Below, one piece after another: positions 44,223-55,060 of a stretch of 64,000 nt of DNA. The position numbers and the translations under genes are program-made. Source of the stretch: Merzomyia westermanni (Eukaryota; Arthropoda; Insecta; Diptera; Tephritidae). The notes under the pieces are model-generated. The model saw only the letters and a program-made list of their open reading frames with translations. It had not been told where the DNA came from and did no database searches. Within the stretch, counting starts at the first letter, position 1. Each line of letters opens with the position of its first letter. Location: the NCBI GenBank assembly GCA_949987695.1, contig OX465291.1, forward strand, positions 105,068,994 to 105,132,993, given 5' to 3'.

Positions 44223-45525
44223 CAGGGTGTTTTTTTTACAGGTTTGTTTTTTGAATAGAGATAAAACTGGCATTTTGTGGTCAAATCTGGCAACTCTAAT
44301 GTCATTTATGTTCAGTTTGGTTTGCCATTTCATCATGAACAGGTTGACAAAAGAACAACGCTTGCAAATCGTGCAAATTTATTTCGAAAATAATGGTTCA
44401 GTTCGCGAAGTTTACCGTGAGCTCCGTCCATTTTATGGTCGACATAATCGTCCATCAGAGCAATTAATTCGGTTAACCATGAATCGTTTTCGCACTACGT
44501 TTACTCTATGTGTTAATACGAATCCGCAGAGAGGTCGAACAGTGCGCACCGAAGAAACAATTGCCGCTGTAGAGCAAAGTGTTGAAGAGGACCCGAATGA
44601 ATCGATTCACCACCGTGCACAGCAATTGGAGCTTTGTCCATCAACTTTATGGAAGATTTTGCGCAAAGACCTTGGCTTGCGACCTTACAAGATCCAGCTT
44701 GTGCAAGAATTAAAGCCGCGAGACCATGCAATGCGTCGTGATTTTGGTGTATGGGCCGAAAATGAGATTGATTTCGATGCTGATTTTCATCGCAAAATTT
44801 TGTTCAGTGATGAGGCTCATTTTTGGTTGAATGGCTACGTCAACAAGCAAAATTGCCGCATTTGGAGTGAAGAGAATCCACATGAGACCCTTGAAACGCC
44901 ATTACATCCACAAAAACTGACTGTTTGGTGTGCTCTATGGGCTGGTGGAGTCATTGGGCCATACTTCCTCCGCAATAATGCTGGAGAGGCAGCTACCGTT
45001 AATGGAGACCGGTATAGAGCCATGATAACCGACTATTTTGTTCCCGAATTGGATGGCATGAATGTGGATGAGTTGTGGTTCCAACAAGACGGCGCTACAT
45101 GCCACACAGCGCACGTCACAATCGATTTATTGAAGGAAACATTCGATGAGCGCATAATTTCGCGGAATGGACCTGTCAATTGGCCACCAAGGTCGTGTGA
45201 TTTGACACCATTGGATTATTTTCTTTGGGGATATGTGAAGTCGCTCGTCTACACCAACAAACCAGAAACGTTAGGGGAATTGGGAGCCAACATTCGTGGC
45301 GTTATTGCCGACATACGGCCCCATATGCTCGAAAAAGTGGTTGAAAATTGGACCTGTAGAATTGGCTTTATTCGAGCCAGCCGCGGCGGCCACATGCCCG
45401 AAATCATATTTAAACATTAATGGCATAAAATTATCCTTCCAATAAAGCCAAATTGATGGACCTTAAAACGATTTTCTTGTGTTTTATTTCAATTCATAGT
45501 TCTATACCCCTAAAAAAACACCCTT
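44223..45525 (+). mobile_element. Rosa-like (DD41D) mariner, full-length copy 1
   Basis: 1303 bp with TIRs starting (C/A)AGGGTGTTTTTTTT and flanked by TA (44221-44222, 45526-45527). One uninterrupted transposase lies between them. It is close to identical to the copy at 53724-55024 in the opposite orientation. Confidence 0.92.
44335..45420 (+). CDS. DD41D mariner transposase, apparently intact
   Basis: 361 codons from ATG (MNRLTKEQRLQIVQIYFEN). I chose this ATG because it begins the conserved helix-turn-helix. The open frame extends upstream only through TIR sequence. The N-terminal paired-like DNA-binding region covers residues 1-110 (RTEETIAAVEQSV; HRAQQLELCPSTLWKIL). Catalytic residues are Asp in LFSDEAHFWLNGY, Asp in WFQQDGATCHTAH and Asp in DLTPLDYFLWG, with 41 residues between the last two. 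This is the DD41D signature of rosa elements, first known from tephritids. All three are present and no stop interrupts, so it could be active. It cuts and pastes at TA. Confidence 0.92.
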   Translation: MNRLTKEQRLQIVQIYFENNGSVREVYRELRPFYGRHNRPSEQLIRLTMNRFRTTFTLCVNTNPQRGRTVRTEETIAAVEQSVEEDPNESIHHRAQQLELCPSTLWKILRKDLGLRPYKIQLVQELKPRDHAMRRDFGVWAENEIDFDADFHRKILFSDEAHFWLNGYVNKQNCRIWSEENPHETLETPLHPQKLTVWCALWAGGVIGPYFLRNNAGEAATVNGDRYRAMITDYFVPELDGMNVDELWFQQDGATCHTAHVTIDLLKETFDERIISRNGPVNWPPRSCDLTPLDYFLWGYVKSLVYTNKPETLGELGANIRGVIADIRPHMLEKVVENWTCRIGFIRASRGGHMPEIIFKH

Positions 45526-45529
45526 TACT

Positions 45530-46540
45530 AGCAATATCTGTAACTATATACGAGTATTGTCACCCAATACTGACTTTTTTGTTGATGCTTTTGGTGATGG
45601 ATTTATTGTAACTGATTATCCGTGCCACTGTCGGCTTTATCCTCTACAAAAGTTATTGTTCCACCTTCTCTGTTGGGCGTATTTGTATTGCCTGTGTTAC
45701 TGCTGGGTAATATTTCCTGTTGCTAGTACTGATGCTGATATGTTGTGTTGTTGTTGGTTGTGCCAATTCTAGTGATTTAAGGAAATTATTTATGTTAGTA
45801 ATTTTTTTAAAACTGTTGCCACTATGGCGGGTATGCTTCTTAGCCGAGGTCTTGATAAAAATTGTTGGCGTCTTCAGTTGTAATAATGTCGGTCGAGTAG
45901 TGTCTTTCTTGATGTAACTACAACATTATTACGCGCAGTAGTTGATGGGCTAGAGGCTGTATTACTATGGTAACAGCGCTTTTTGTGGGATAGTTTATTT
46001 TGTATTTGACTTTGTGAAATTTGTAGCTGTGTTGGTTCTTGACCCTACCCTGCAAAAAATGCGTTTAGTCTAATATGCATCCGGGATGACTCGCAAATGA
46101 GGATGCGACTAATGCCAGTTCTGATCACTTTATACCCAAACGGGTACGAAAGTACTAATCTACTTTCAACTCAAACGGGTACTTCTAACTCCTATAAGTA
46201 TGCAACAAATACTAAAATTTATTGACACCCCTATAAGTATGATACACAAATAAAAATATACATATATAATGAATTATAGCCAACCGAAGACTAAAGAGAT
46301 TAATCGCGGATCGCTCTCTTTAGAGATTAGTCCCACTATTTTTTGCAGCTTAGCGATACGGTTGGTTATGCTGTATTTGATTGGTCCCGTTCGTGGTGAC
46401 CTCTACTTTCACCGCCTGTGCTGTCTATAACGCTCGACGAGGTAACTTCAGTTGTTTTACTGGAATTATTAGGACTTCTGTTATCTGTACTACGTAACTT
46501 CCGGTTTTGGCAGGAGCGCCATTTATATACATAAAGAAAA
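45530..46540. other. Non-coding stretch with inverted repeat
   Basis: 46274-46375 contains ATAGCCAACCG and its approximate inverse CGGTTGGTTATG around an inner pair (AAAGAGATTAATC / TTAGAGATTAGTC). 46135-46190 repeats CAAACGGGTAC. 45540-45980 has short frames only; on the minus strand its translation is Gln/Asn/Ser-rich and might be old gag, which I cannot confirm. Confidence 0.4.
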
Positions 46541-46544
46541 ACGT

Positions 46545-46760
46545 ACATATATACAAAAGATTCTTGGAAAATATTTATTACAATTTCATCTACAGAATCT
46601 AAAGAATTTAATGGGAATAATCAAAAAATTAAAACTTTTAAAACATATCAAAAAATCCAAAATGAAATATAAAATTTACAATATTGATCTTCACGAAAGT
46701 ACAAGGTACAGATCTTATAAATAATAAAACGTATTTTAAAATTAGAACAAACTGCCCTAG
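46545..46760 (+). repeat. Dispersed repeat, also at 30640-30860
   Basis: Same order of shared words as the first copy (CAAAAGATTCTTGGAAAATA, GTACAGATCTTATAAAT). Possible LTR of a gypsy element, given the gypsy coding piece just downstream. Confidence 0.65.
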
Positions 46761-46789
46761 AGTGATAATCAAAAAGAAATAAATACATT

Positions 46790-47447
46790 TTCTTGATGAT
46801 TTAATTATATTAAATCCGTTGGAACAAACTAGTCCTAAGGCGCCTGCCGATGATACTACCGGTCAACTAAAAGAAAGATTTGAAAACAAAAATAGTAAAA
46901 AAAGTTTCAAAAAAGTTTGAAACCTTTGGGACCAATTAGTCCTAATGCGCCAGCCGATGGTAATACCTGCAACAAAAATATCAAATGTTTATTGAAAAAT
47001 ATTTCGGGGAATGAAATACCGAGAAATAATAAAACTAAAACGAAAGAAGGAAAAGGGAAATTTAAAAATAATTTGGAGAAAATATATAAATAGAAAATAT
47101 AAAGCAAAAATAACATAAAAATGTTTCTGAAAATGGAAACTTAATAAATAACTTAGTAGGGATCCAATTAGTTTTCAAGGATGTCCTTCGAGGCAAGTGG
47201 TCAAACAAAGTGAATTGAAAACTTGCAGAATAAAGCAGCACATAGTGATGTGAATTTAGATTTACCTTTCCCCACCGATGGTAGAGCGGAGATTCGAACA
47301 ACCGAGGAAAGACCGATTTGGTCAAAGCAATATCCTTATCCTGCATCAGTAAATAATTTTGTTAATGAAGAAATTAAGAAGGGAATTAATGGAAAAACAA
47401 AAGTAAGGAAGTCTAAGTTCGGGAGGAACCGAACATTAAACACCTAG
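46790..47447 (+). pseudogene. Ty3/gypsy gag-pol fragment
   Basis: 46800-46970 holds a duplicated peptide (SPKAPADDTTG / SPNAPADGNTC) in a gag-like, Lys/Asn-rich context. 47223-47447 reads LDLPFPTDGRAEIRTTEERP followed by WSKQYPYPASVNNFVNEEI, the segment just before the RT of gypsy elements. The homology then stops. Gag, protease and RT core are missing. Confidence 0.7.
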
Positions 47448-47544
47448 TAGTGATCTATTATCCAATGCCAATTTATGCAGGTCTATTTTACTTCTTTTTA
47501 GTTCGTATTATAAAGGCAGGTGATTGTTTTCAATAAAAACACTT

Positions 47545-47660
47545 CTAGTATCATGACTATGAATGAGCTCAAGGCCACTAATAATTTTTCTATAGCGAAA
47601 ATTATTATTGCTTTTATTTTTTATTTTTAAATAATTTATTTAAATTATGAAATTTTTTGG
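47545..47660. repeat. Repeat family X, copy 3, left part
   Basis: ATGAGCTCAAGGCCA and ATTATTATTGCTTTTA match the left part of X at 32020. The right part resumes at about 51706 with a repeated AATAATTTATTTAA, which probably marks the target duplication of the Penelope unit inserted between. Confidence 0.6.
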
Positions 47661-47765
47661 CGACCTTTTTTCCTTAAATTTGTATTTCTTTGCTGGCTTG
47701 AGGTCCGTGTTCAATAATTATAAAAATTAAAAACACATTTTGATTTTTTTGTTAAAATCGATATA

Positions 47766-47795
47766 TTTCGACTGCTCAACGGCAATCATCTTCAG
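47766..47795 (-). ncRNA. Hammerhead-like core in Penelope 3' region
   Basis: Minus strand: CTGAAGA, T, stem GATTGC, loop CGTTGA, stem GCAGTC, GAAA. It has the same layout as 25658-25680 with a different stem sequence. Penelope-like elements are known to encode hammerhead motifs. The other stems and the cleavage site were not resolved. Confidence 0.5.
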
Positions 47796-47875
47796 GATTG
47801 TAGCAACTAACAAAAATAAACAATTAACAATAAACAAATTTTGCATTTTAAATATCACATAAATACATACTTTTA

Positions 47876-49306
47876 TTAACACATCTGCTCTCTGTGACGT
47901 GGAGTATGGTACTGTTTTTTAGTGAGCAGGTGTTTATAGATATGTGCTGTGTTATCAACGTCGTTCTTATAGTTGAGTCTTGTGTTAGTCGGAGTATTAA
48001 TAATGTGTAACATTTCTAGTGTGAAGCGTTTGTTATAGTGTTGTTCTTGTTGCAGTATTTTAGTCTCATCAAAGTTTGGTGTGTGGCCGCTATCTGCACA
48101 GTGGGCCATGAGTGCCGTTTTTTGATTATTTACTTGATGGCAAAATTTAAAATCAGACTTATGCTGGGAAATTCTCGTTTTGAGCTTGGACTTTGTAGTA
48201 CCTATATATATATTATTGCACGTTTCATCTCTATTGCCTTTACATGGTATCTTGTAAACTACGTTATTTTTTTCCATGATTGGTATTTTCGATTTTGTTT
48301 TGTTAAATATGTTTTTTAAAGTGTTCGTAGGTTTATGCGCAATTTTTGTGGTTTCTTTATCATAGCAGTCAGATTTTGCTAGACGCTCTGATAGATGCGG
48401 TACATAAGCCACCGACTTGAAAATAATTGGTTTATCGGGGGTTTTTGGACTATTTGGATTTTTAGTTTTTCGTAATAAAGTTTTTATGGGTTTTTTCGGA
48501 AAATCATTGTTTGTTAGTAATGTAAAAATGTCTTTTGTAACTTCTTTGTGGTATATTTCATCTGAGGTCTGCAACATTTTCCGTATACAGCCCTTTGCTG
48601 TATTCATAATCATGGTTTTCGGATGTTTTGAATTAAAGTTTATAATTCGTCCTGATGCTGTAGGCTTTTGATACCACTTCAGTTTTAATTGATTTCCTCG
48701 TCTGTTTATTATGGAATCGAGGTATGGTAATTCCTCATCGTTCTCTAGCTCTATAGTAAATTTTATATTTTTGTAAAAGGCGTTTAGTGTGTTAAGTGTG
48801 TTTTGTATTTCATTTTCTTTTACTATCGCGAATAAATCGTCGACGTATTTTGTAAGTATTCTTGGCTTATGTCGCAACTTCAGCACGGTATCATCTAATA
48901 GCTTTTCCGTAACTATATCCGCTATTATTGGGGATGTGGGTGCTCCCATCGGCATTCCTTTTAGTTGCGTATAGATAGTATCATTAAATTTGAAATATCT
49001 GCTTTCTTGAATGCAGAATTTAATTATTTCCATGAACAGCTGTTTTGGTATTTTTGTGTATTCTTTAATTGTTATCCATTTTTCTTGTATGATTTCAAGT
49101 GCCAGCTGTATCGGGATGCTAGGGAAAAGCGAAACTACATCAAAGGAAATAAGCTTTTCATCATCAAATATATATGTGTTGTTTACTCTTTCTTTAAACT
49201 CAATTGTGTTTTTTTTGTATTGTGTGTAGAACTTGCCGTTACGTTTTTTAAAATTTCTGCCATATATTTGGACAGTGTGTAAGAAGGTGACCCAATTGCT
49301 GAGCAT
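47876..49306 (-). pseudogene. Penelope-like RT and GIY-YIG endonuclease, main part
   Basis: A 476-codon frame of which the first roughly 35 codons are out of phase with the protein. True homology starts at NTIEFKERVNNTYIFDDEKL. RT motifs are SFDVVSLFPSIP (first Asp), LKGMPMGAPTSPIIADIV and LTKYVDDLFAIV (catalytic YVDD), followed by LPYLDSIINRRGN and WYQKPTASG. The C-terminal GIY-YIG nuclease carries NVVYKIPC, a Cys pair and NNIYIGTTKSKLKTRISQHK. Only one frameshift near 49200, in an A run, separates it from the N-terminal frame, so this copy is close to functional. Confidence 0.9.
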
Positions 49307-50040
49307 ATTGGTCTTAATGGAGTTCCTTTCTTATGAATCTTCGGGAGGCCGTCGATTCTGGGTGGCTGTGCGGTGGTTGTTATCATTCTCTTTCTCTCTC
49401 TCTTTGTGATTAATTCCATGTTGAACAGTTTGTCTACTAGTGCATTATTTTTGCTTTGTAAACGTGATGTTGGATCCTGTCTCTGTACTCTATATGTTGC
49501 TAGATCCATTAATATATCCTCCATTTTCTTGTTGTAATCATCGATTTCCATTGCCACCGTTTTATTACCTTTGTCGGATGTTAAAATTCTAACGTTTTTA
49601 TTTTCCTTCAAGAATTTCTTAGTTTGCTCCACTGTATCTATAATTGCATTGTCTATTACACTATGTTCGGTTGTAGTTGTATGGTTTGATATTAACAAAG
49701 AGAGTTTTGTGCGAGCTTCCTCTTGTTGATCTTTGTTTTTTATGCTTTGTACCAAATCTTCACCGTCTGCTACGTATTTAAAGAGAGGGAAATTCTTGTT
49801 ATCTACAGGTAGTGCGAACTTCGGCCCCTTTGCTAGCAATGCTTGAATATCTCGCGGGAATTCCAATTTGGTTTTGTTTACAAACCACTCTTCATGCTTG
49901 ATGTTGTTGGTGAATACTTCATTTCGTTTCGCTCTAATTTTCTTATATTTCAGCTCTTGACGCTTTTTTAGTGTTGTTGTGGTTTTTTCCGCGACATTAC
50001 TCTCGTTTTCCAATAAGTCTTCGAAATCTTTTTCACTCAA
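49200..50040 (-). pseudogene. Penelope-like N-terminal region
   Basis: The frame runs from 50040, and the protein may extend to about 50079 (NGVQQLTNKLKKQL precedes SEKDFEDLLENES). It contains ILTSDKGNKTVAMEIDDYNK, RIDGLPKIHKKGTPLRPICS and GSPSYTLSKYMAEIL, the conserved N-terminal and RT0 region of Penelope-like RTs. The frame is lost after SSTHNTKK at a run of A. An ATG was not clearly identified. Confidence 0.85.
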
Positions 50041-50080
50041 TTGTTTTTTTAATTTGTTGGTTAATTGCTGAACTCCATTA

Positions 50081-51511
50081 AGACCAATATGCTCAGCAAT
50101 TGGGTCACCTTCTTACACACTGTCCAAATATATGGCAGAAATTTTAAAAAACGTAACGACAAGTTCTACGTACAATATTAAAAACACAATTGAGTTTAAA
50201 GAAAGAGTAAACAACACATATATATTTGATGATGAAAAGCTTATTTCCTTTGATGTAGTTTCGCTTTTCCCTAGCATCCCGATACAGCTGGCACTTGAAA
50301 TCATACAAGAAAAATGGATAACAATTAAAGAATACACAAAAATACCAAAACAGCTGTTCATGGAAATAATTAAATTCTTCATTCAAGAAAGCAGATATTT
50401 CAAATTTAATGATACTATCTATACGCAACTAAAAGGAATGCCGATGGGAGCACCCACATCCCCAATAATAGCGGATATAGTTATGGAAAAATGATACCGT
50501 GGTGAAGTTGCGACATAAGCCAAGAATACTTACAAAATACGTCGACGATTTATTCGTGATAATAAAAGAAAATGAAATACAAAACACACTTAACGCACTA
50601 AACGCCTTTGACAAAAATATAAAATTTACTATAGAGCTAGAGAACGATGAGGAATTACCATACCTCGATTCCATAATAAACAGACGAGGAAATCAATTAA
50701 AACTGAAGTGGTATCAAAAGCCTACAGCATCAGGACGAATTATAAACTTTAATTCAAAACATCCGAAAACCATGATTATGAATACAGCAAAGGGCTGTAT
50801 ACGGAAAATGTTGCAGACCTCAGATGAAATATACCACAAAGAAGTTACAAAAGACATTTTTACATTACTAACCAAAAATGATTTTCCGAAAAAAACCATA
50901 AAAACTTTATTACGAAAAACTAAAAATCCAAATAGTCCAAAAACCCCCGATAAACCAATTATTTTCAAGTCGGTGGCTTATGTACCGCATCTATCAGAGC
51001 GTCTAGCAAAATCTGACTGCTATGATAAAGAAACCACAAAAATTGCGCATAAACCTACGAACACTTTAAAAAACATATTTAACAAAACAAAATCGAAAAT
51101 ACCAATCATGGAAAAAAATAACGTAGTTTACAAGATACCATGCAAAGGCAATAGAGATGAAACGTGCAATAATATATATATATAGGTACTACAAAGTCCA
51201 AGCTCAAAACGAGAATTTCCCAGCATAAGTCTGATTTTAAATTTTGCCATCAAGTAAATAATCAAAAAACGGCACTCATGGCCCACTGTGCAGATAGCGG
51301 CCACACACCAAACTTTGATGAGACTAAAATACTGCAACAAGAACAACACTATAACAAACGCTTCACACTAGAAATGTTACACATTATTAATACTCCGACT
51401 AACACAAGACTCAACTATAAGAACGACGTTGATCACACAGCACATATCTATAAACACCTGCTCACTAAAAAACAGTACCATACTCCACGTCACAGAGAGC
51501 AGACGTGTTAA
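50081..51511 (+). pseudogene. Penelope-like second copy, 5'-truncated
   Basis: Starts inside the RT0 region (RPICSAIGSPSYTLSKYMAEIL) and runs through SFDVVSLFPSIP, KGMPMGAPTSPIIADIV, LTKYVDDLFVII and the GIY-YIG domain to the stop at 51509-51511. It is broken near 50490 (deletion in EKLLDD) and near 51180, where an AT microsatellite carries one extra TA. It is closely similar to the minus-strand copy. Confidence 0.9.
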
Positions 51512-51591
51512 TAAAAGTATGTATTTATGTGATATTTAAAATGCAAAATTTGTTTATTGTTAATTGTTTATTTTTGTTAGTTGCTACAATC

Positions 51592-51621
51592 CTGAAGATG
51601 ATTGCCGTTGAGCAGTCAAAA
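51592..51621 (+). ncRNA. Hammerhead-like motif, core mutated
   Basis: CTGAAGA and the GATTGC/GCAGTC stem are kept, but GAAA has become AAAA (51618-51621), so the conserved core G is lost relative to the minus-strand copy. Confidence 0.45.
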
Positions 51622-51705
51622 TATATCGATTTTAACAAAAAAATCAAAATGTGTTTTAAATTTTTATAATTATTGAACACGGACCTCAAGCCAGAAAAGA
51701 AATAC

Positions 51706-51815
51706 AAATAATTTATTTAATTATTAAATTTTTTTTAATTGAATAGAAAAGGAAACTTTTTTAGAGATAACCGCCATAGCTTTTCTTATAGATCCATTTC
51801 GGAAGCTGGCAGACT
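51706..51815 (-). repeat. Repeat family X, copy 3, right part
   Basis: Contains AATTGAATAGAAAAGGAAAC, ACCGCCATAGCTTTTCTTAT and AGATCCATTTCGGAAGCTGG. The hammerhead-like CTGATGA half is missing beyond this point. Confidence 0.65.
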
Positions 51816-52140
51816 GCACTACTAAAAAAGGGATTTCGAAAATTTATTTTTTTGACCTTCCTCATTCACGGACACTTTGAAAGCTTTTGCCTATTAAATA
51901 TATCTATGATCCTTTTCAAAATTTTGTCTATAAAAGTGGGCGTGGACCTTAACCGATTTTTTCCCTGAATTTCGTTTCGATATCTTGAACAGTTTTTGAT
52001 TTATGACCAATAACATTTCTAAATTTTACTTAATCAAAATTGGGAAGTGCCACTCCCATTTTCAAAAATTTCTTAAATAAATTGTTATTGCTTTTTTATG
52101 CCAACAATTTTTGTTGATTCACGGCCTGTACATTTCCAAG
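51816..52140. other. Non-coding stretch
   Basis: Contains wording common in dipteran repeats (GTGGGCGTGGACCTTAACCG). No gene was seen. Confidence 0.4.
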
Positions 52141-52142
52141 TA

Positions 52143-53078
52143 CGAGGTGTGTTCAAAAAGTATCGCGAATTTTGAATTTTCGCTGGTTACGTATATTCGA
52201 ATTTCGAATTTTTTGTGGCGTTATGTTGGTACTCATGTCTCTCACTTATGCCGACAAGCTCGGCCATTTTGAATGTTCAGTTAATTGTTGACAGCTGCTT
52301 TGCTTGCACGTGTTTTGGATCGTCTTCGATTTTTACCTATTTTTTTACCAAAATTGCTCAATTGTGACCAAAAACAGCATCGCATGAACATTGCTAATGA
52401 GATGTTAAACTCTGTCCGCGACGACCCAAATTTGCTCCAGAGGGTCATAACTGGTGACGAATCGTGGGTTTATGGTTATGACGTGGAAACCAAAGTTCAA
52501 TCATCTCAATGGAAGCTGCCGCACGAACCAAGACCGAAAAAAGCGCGCCAAGTTCGGTCGAATGTGAAAGTTTTGCTGACAGTTTTCTTCGATTGCAGGG
52601 GCGTGGTGCATCATGAGTTCTTGCCACAGGGAAGAACGGTCAATAAGGAATATTACCTGCAAGTTATGCGGATTTGTGGAAGAACAAAAATTGGCTTTTG
52701 CACCACGATAACGCCCCTGCTCACGCATCGTTGTTTGTGCGCGACTTTCTGGCCAAAAACAACACACTAATGATGCCGCAGCCACCGTATTCACCAGATC
52801 TGGCCCCCTGTGACTTTTTCTTGTTCCCTAAACTGAAGAGGCCCATGAAAGGACGACGTTACGCTTCTCTTGACGAGATAAAGACGGCATCGAAGGAGGA
52901 GCTGAACAAGATACAAAAAAATGATTTTTTGAAGTGATTCGAAGATTGGAAAAACCGTTGGCACAAGTGTATAATATCTCATGGGGATTACTTTGAAGGG
53001 GAAAAAATAGATATTCATGAATAAATAAATAATTTTTGAAAAAACACAAAATTCGCGATACTTTTTGAACACACCTCG
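52143..53078 (+). mobile_element. DD34D mariner, deleted copy
   Basis: 936 bp with TIRs CGAGGTGTGTTCAAAAAGTA at both ends, flanked by TA (52141-52142, 53079-53080). The transposase N-terminus is missing and the rest is frameshifted, so it is non-autonomous. It is inserted at the left end of repeat X copy 4. Confidence 0.92.
52330..52990 (+). pseudogene. DD34D mariner transposase remnant
   Basis: 52375-52670 shows VITGDESWVYGYDVETK (first Asp) and SNVKVLLTVFFDCRGVVHHE. After a frameshift near 52674, 52680-52937 gives HHDNAPAHAS (second Asp) and YSPDLAPCDFFLFPKLK (third Asp), with 34 residues between the last two Asp: a classical mariner. The DNA-binding half is deleted. The stop at 52935-52937 is followed in frame by the usual C-terminal FEDWKNRWHKC, so it is also premature. 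Confidence 0.9.
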
Positions 53079-53080
53079 TA

Positions 53081-53184
53081 TTCATGAAACGAGTTCAAGG
53101 CCAAGAATAATAATTTTTCACCTTTTGAATTCTTATGAAAAGTACTAATGTGTTTATTTTTCAATAACCATTTTTAATTAATTA
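53081..53184. repeat. Repeat family X, copy 4, left part
   Basis: TTCATGAAACGAGTTCAAGGCCAAGAATAA through TTTTAATTAATTA. The right part resumes at 58639 after the long-TIR transposon. Confidence 0.7.
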
Positions 53185-53723
53185 CACTGGATCACAAATT
53201 CCAACTTTTTTTCTGCACCAGAGACGCCATAGTGAAATTCCTATGTAAAATCACCTCCTAATTCCGAAAATCAAGGTTATTTTTACTTGAATGGTACCGT
53301 TTTTGAGATATTTACGATTTACCGTTATTTCAAAAAACAAAAAAGATGGCTCCACTTAATCGTGTATATCTCAAGAACAAACTGAGCTCTTCCAAGACGG
53401 TTTGAAAGCTGAAATTTGAAAGCTTATAAAATTTACTATAATCAGTACATACAACACTTTTTGCTAGGTCCTGCAGATTCAAACATATTGAACAATCATT
53501 ACGGATTTTTTAAATTTTTTTTGTAAAAATATAAAAAAATTTGTACTTTGCGAGGAAGCATCTCGAAAACTTTTTGTTTTTTTTCAGATATTTTTTCCCC
53601 CCTCTAAGCTCTGTTTTATTACAAAAAAAATAAGCTATCAGTGAACAAAATCGATGAACTAATACAAAAGTTATAAGCATTCAAGTAAATATATCCATTT
53701 AATACTTAAGTACCCTACAAATA

Positions 53724-55024
53724 AAGGGTGTTTTTTTTAGGGGTATAGAACTTCGAATTGAAATAAAACACAAGAAAATCGTTTTAAGGTCCATCAATTT
53801 GGCTTTATTGGAAGGATAATTTTATGCCATTAATGTTTAAATATGATTTCGGGCATGTGACCGCCGCGGCTGGCTCTATTAAAGCCAATTCTACAGGTCC
53901 AATTTTCAACCACTTTTTCGAGCATATGGGGCCGTATGTCGGCAATAACGCCACGAATGTTGGCTTCCAATTCCCCTAACGTTTCTGGTTTGTTGGTGTA
54001 GACGAGCGACTTCACATATCCCCAAAGAAAATAATCCAATGGTGTCAAATCACACGACCTTGGTGGCCAATTGACAGGTCCATTCCGCGAAATTATGCGC
54101 TCATCGAATGTTTCCTTCAATAAATCGATTGTGACGTGCGCTGTGTGGCATGTAGCGCCGTCTTGTTGGAACCACAACTCATCCACATTCATGCCATCCA
54201 ATTCGGGAACAAAATAGTCGGTTATCATGGCTCTATACCGGTCTCCATTAACGGTAGCTGCCTCTCCAGCATTATTGCGGAAGAAGTATGGCCCAATGAC
54301 TCCACCAGCCCATAGAGCACACCAAACAGTCATTTTTTGTGGATGTAATGGCGTTTCAAGGGTCTCATGTGGATTCTCTTCACTCCAAATGCGGCAATTT
54401 TGCTTGTTGACGTAGCCATTCAACCAAAAATGAGCCTCATCACTGAACAAAATTTTGCGATGAAAATCAGCATCGAAATCAATCTCATTTTCGGCCCATA
54501 CACCAAAATCACGACGCATTGCATGGTCTCGCGGCTTTAATTCTTGAACAAGCTGGATCTTGTAAGGTCGCAAGCCAAGATCTTTGCGCAAAATCTTCCA
54601 TAAAGTTGATGGACAAAGCTCCAATTGCTGTGCACGGTGGCGAATCGATTCATTCGGGTCCTCTTCAACACTTTGCTCTACAGCGGCAATTGTTTCTTCG
54701 GTGCGCACTGTTCGACGTCTCTGCGGATGCGTATTAGCACATAGAGTAAACGTAGTGCGAAAACGATCCATGGTTAACCGAATTAATTGCTCTGATGGAC
54801 GATTATGTCGACCATAAAATGGACGGAGCTCACGGTAAACTTCGCGAACTGAACCATTATTTTCGAAATAAATTTGCACGATTTGCAAGCGTTGTTCTTT
54901 TGTCAACCTGTTCATGATGAAATGGCAAACCAAACTGAACATAAATGACATTAGAGTTGCCAGATTTGACCACAAAATGCCAGTTTTATCTCTATTCAAA
55001 AAACAAACCTGTAAAAAAACACCC
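53724..55024 (-). mobile_element. Rosa-like (DD41D) mariner, full-length copy 2
   Basis: 1301 bp in opposite orientation to copy 1, flanked by TA (53722-53723, 55025-55026), with AAGGGTGTTTTTTTTAGGGG and AGGGTGTTTTTTTACAGG ends. It is inserted at the inner edge of the left TIR arm of the long-TIR transposon. Confidence 0.92.
53830..54915 (-). CDS. DD41D mariner transposase, apparently intact (copy 2)
   Basis: 361 codons from the same ATG as copy 1 (MNRLTKEQRLQIVQ). All catalytic Asp are present: FSDEAHFWLNGY, WFQQDGATCHTAH, DLTPLDYFLWG (D41D spacing). About ten residues differ from copy 1, such as TMDRFRTTF for TMNRFRTTF and GELEANIRG for GELGANIRG. No stop or shift occurs. The small differences suggest a family that amplified recently. 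Confidence 0.92.
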   Translation of the reverse strand: MNRLTKEQRLQIVQIYFENNGSVREVYRELRPFYGRHNRPSEQLIRLTMDRFRTTFTLCANTHPQRRRTVRTEETIAAVEQSVEEDPNESIRHRAQQLELCPSTLWKILRKDLGLRPYKIQLVQELKPRDHAMRRDFGVWAENEIDFDADFHRKILFSDEAHFWLNGYVNKQNCRIWSEENPHETLETPLHPQKMTVWCALWAGGVIGPYFFRNNAGEAATVNGDRYRAMITDYFVPELDGMNVDELWFQQDGATCHTAHVTIDLLKETFDERIISRNGPVNWPPRSCDLTPLDYFLWGYVKSLVYTNKPETLGELEANIRGVIADIRPHMLEKVVENWTCRIGFNRASRGGHMPEIIFKH

Positions 55025-55060
55025 TATAATAGCATATGTACATATGGTTCTGTCTTAACT

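Larger units (their letters stand above)
47680..51705. mobile_element. Head-to-head pair of Penelope-like elements
   Basis: A nearly complete minus-strand copy (start about 50079, 3' end about 47680) abuts a 5'-truncated plus-strand copy (50081-51705). The shared parts form inverted arms of about 1.6 kb (47680-49320 and 50081-51705) around a spacer of about 0.76 kb. Both arms include the 3' UTR with a hammerhead-like motif. Inverted partial copies are known for Penelope elements. AATAATTTATTTAA flanks both ends. Confidence 0.85.

Noticed and set aside
48038..49282. Several Phe/Tyr-rich frames on the plus strand resembling membrane proteins
   Set aside because: They are antisense shadows of the AT-rich Penelope RT and recur mirrored at 50113-51349.
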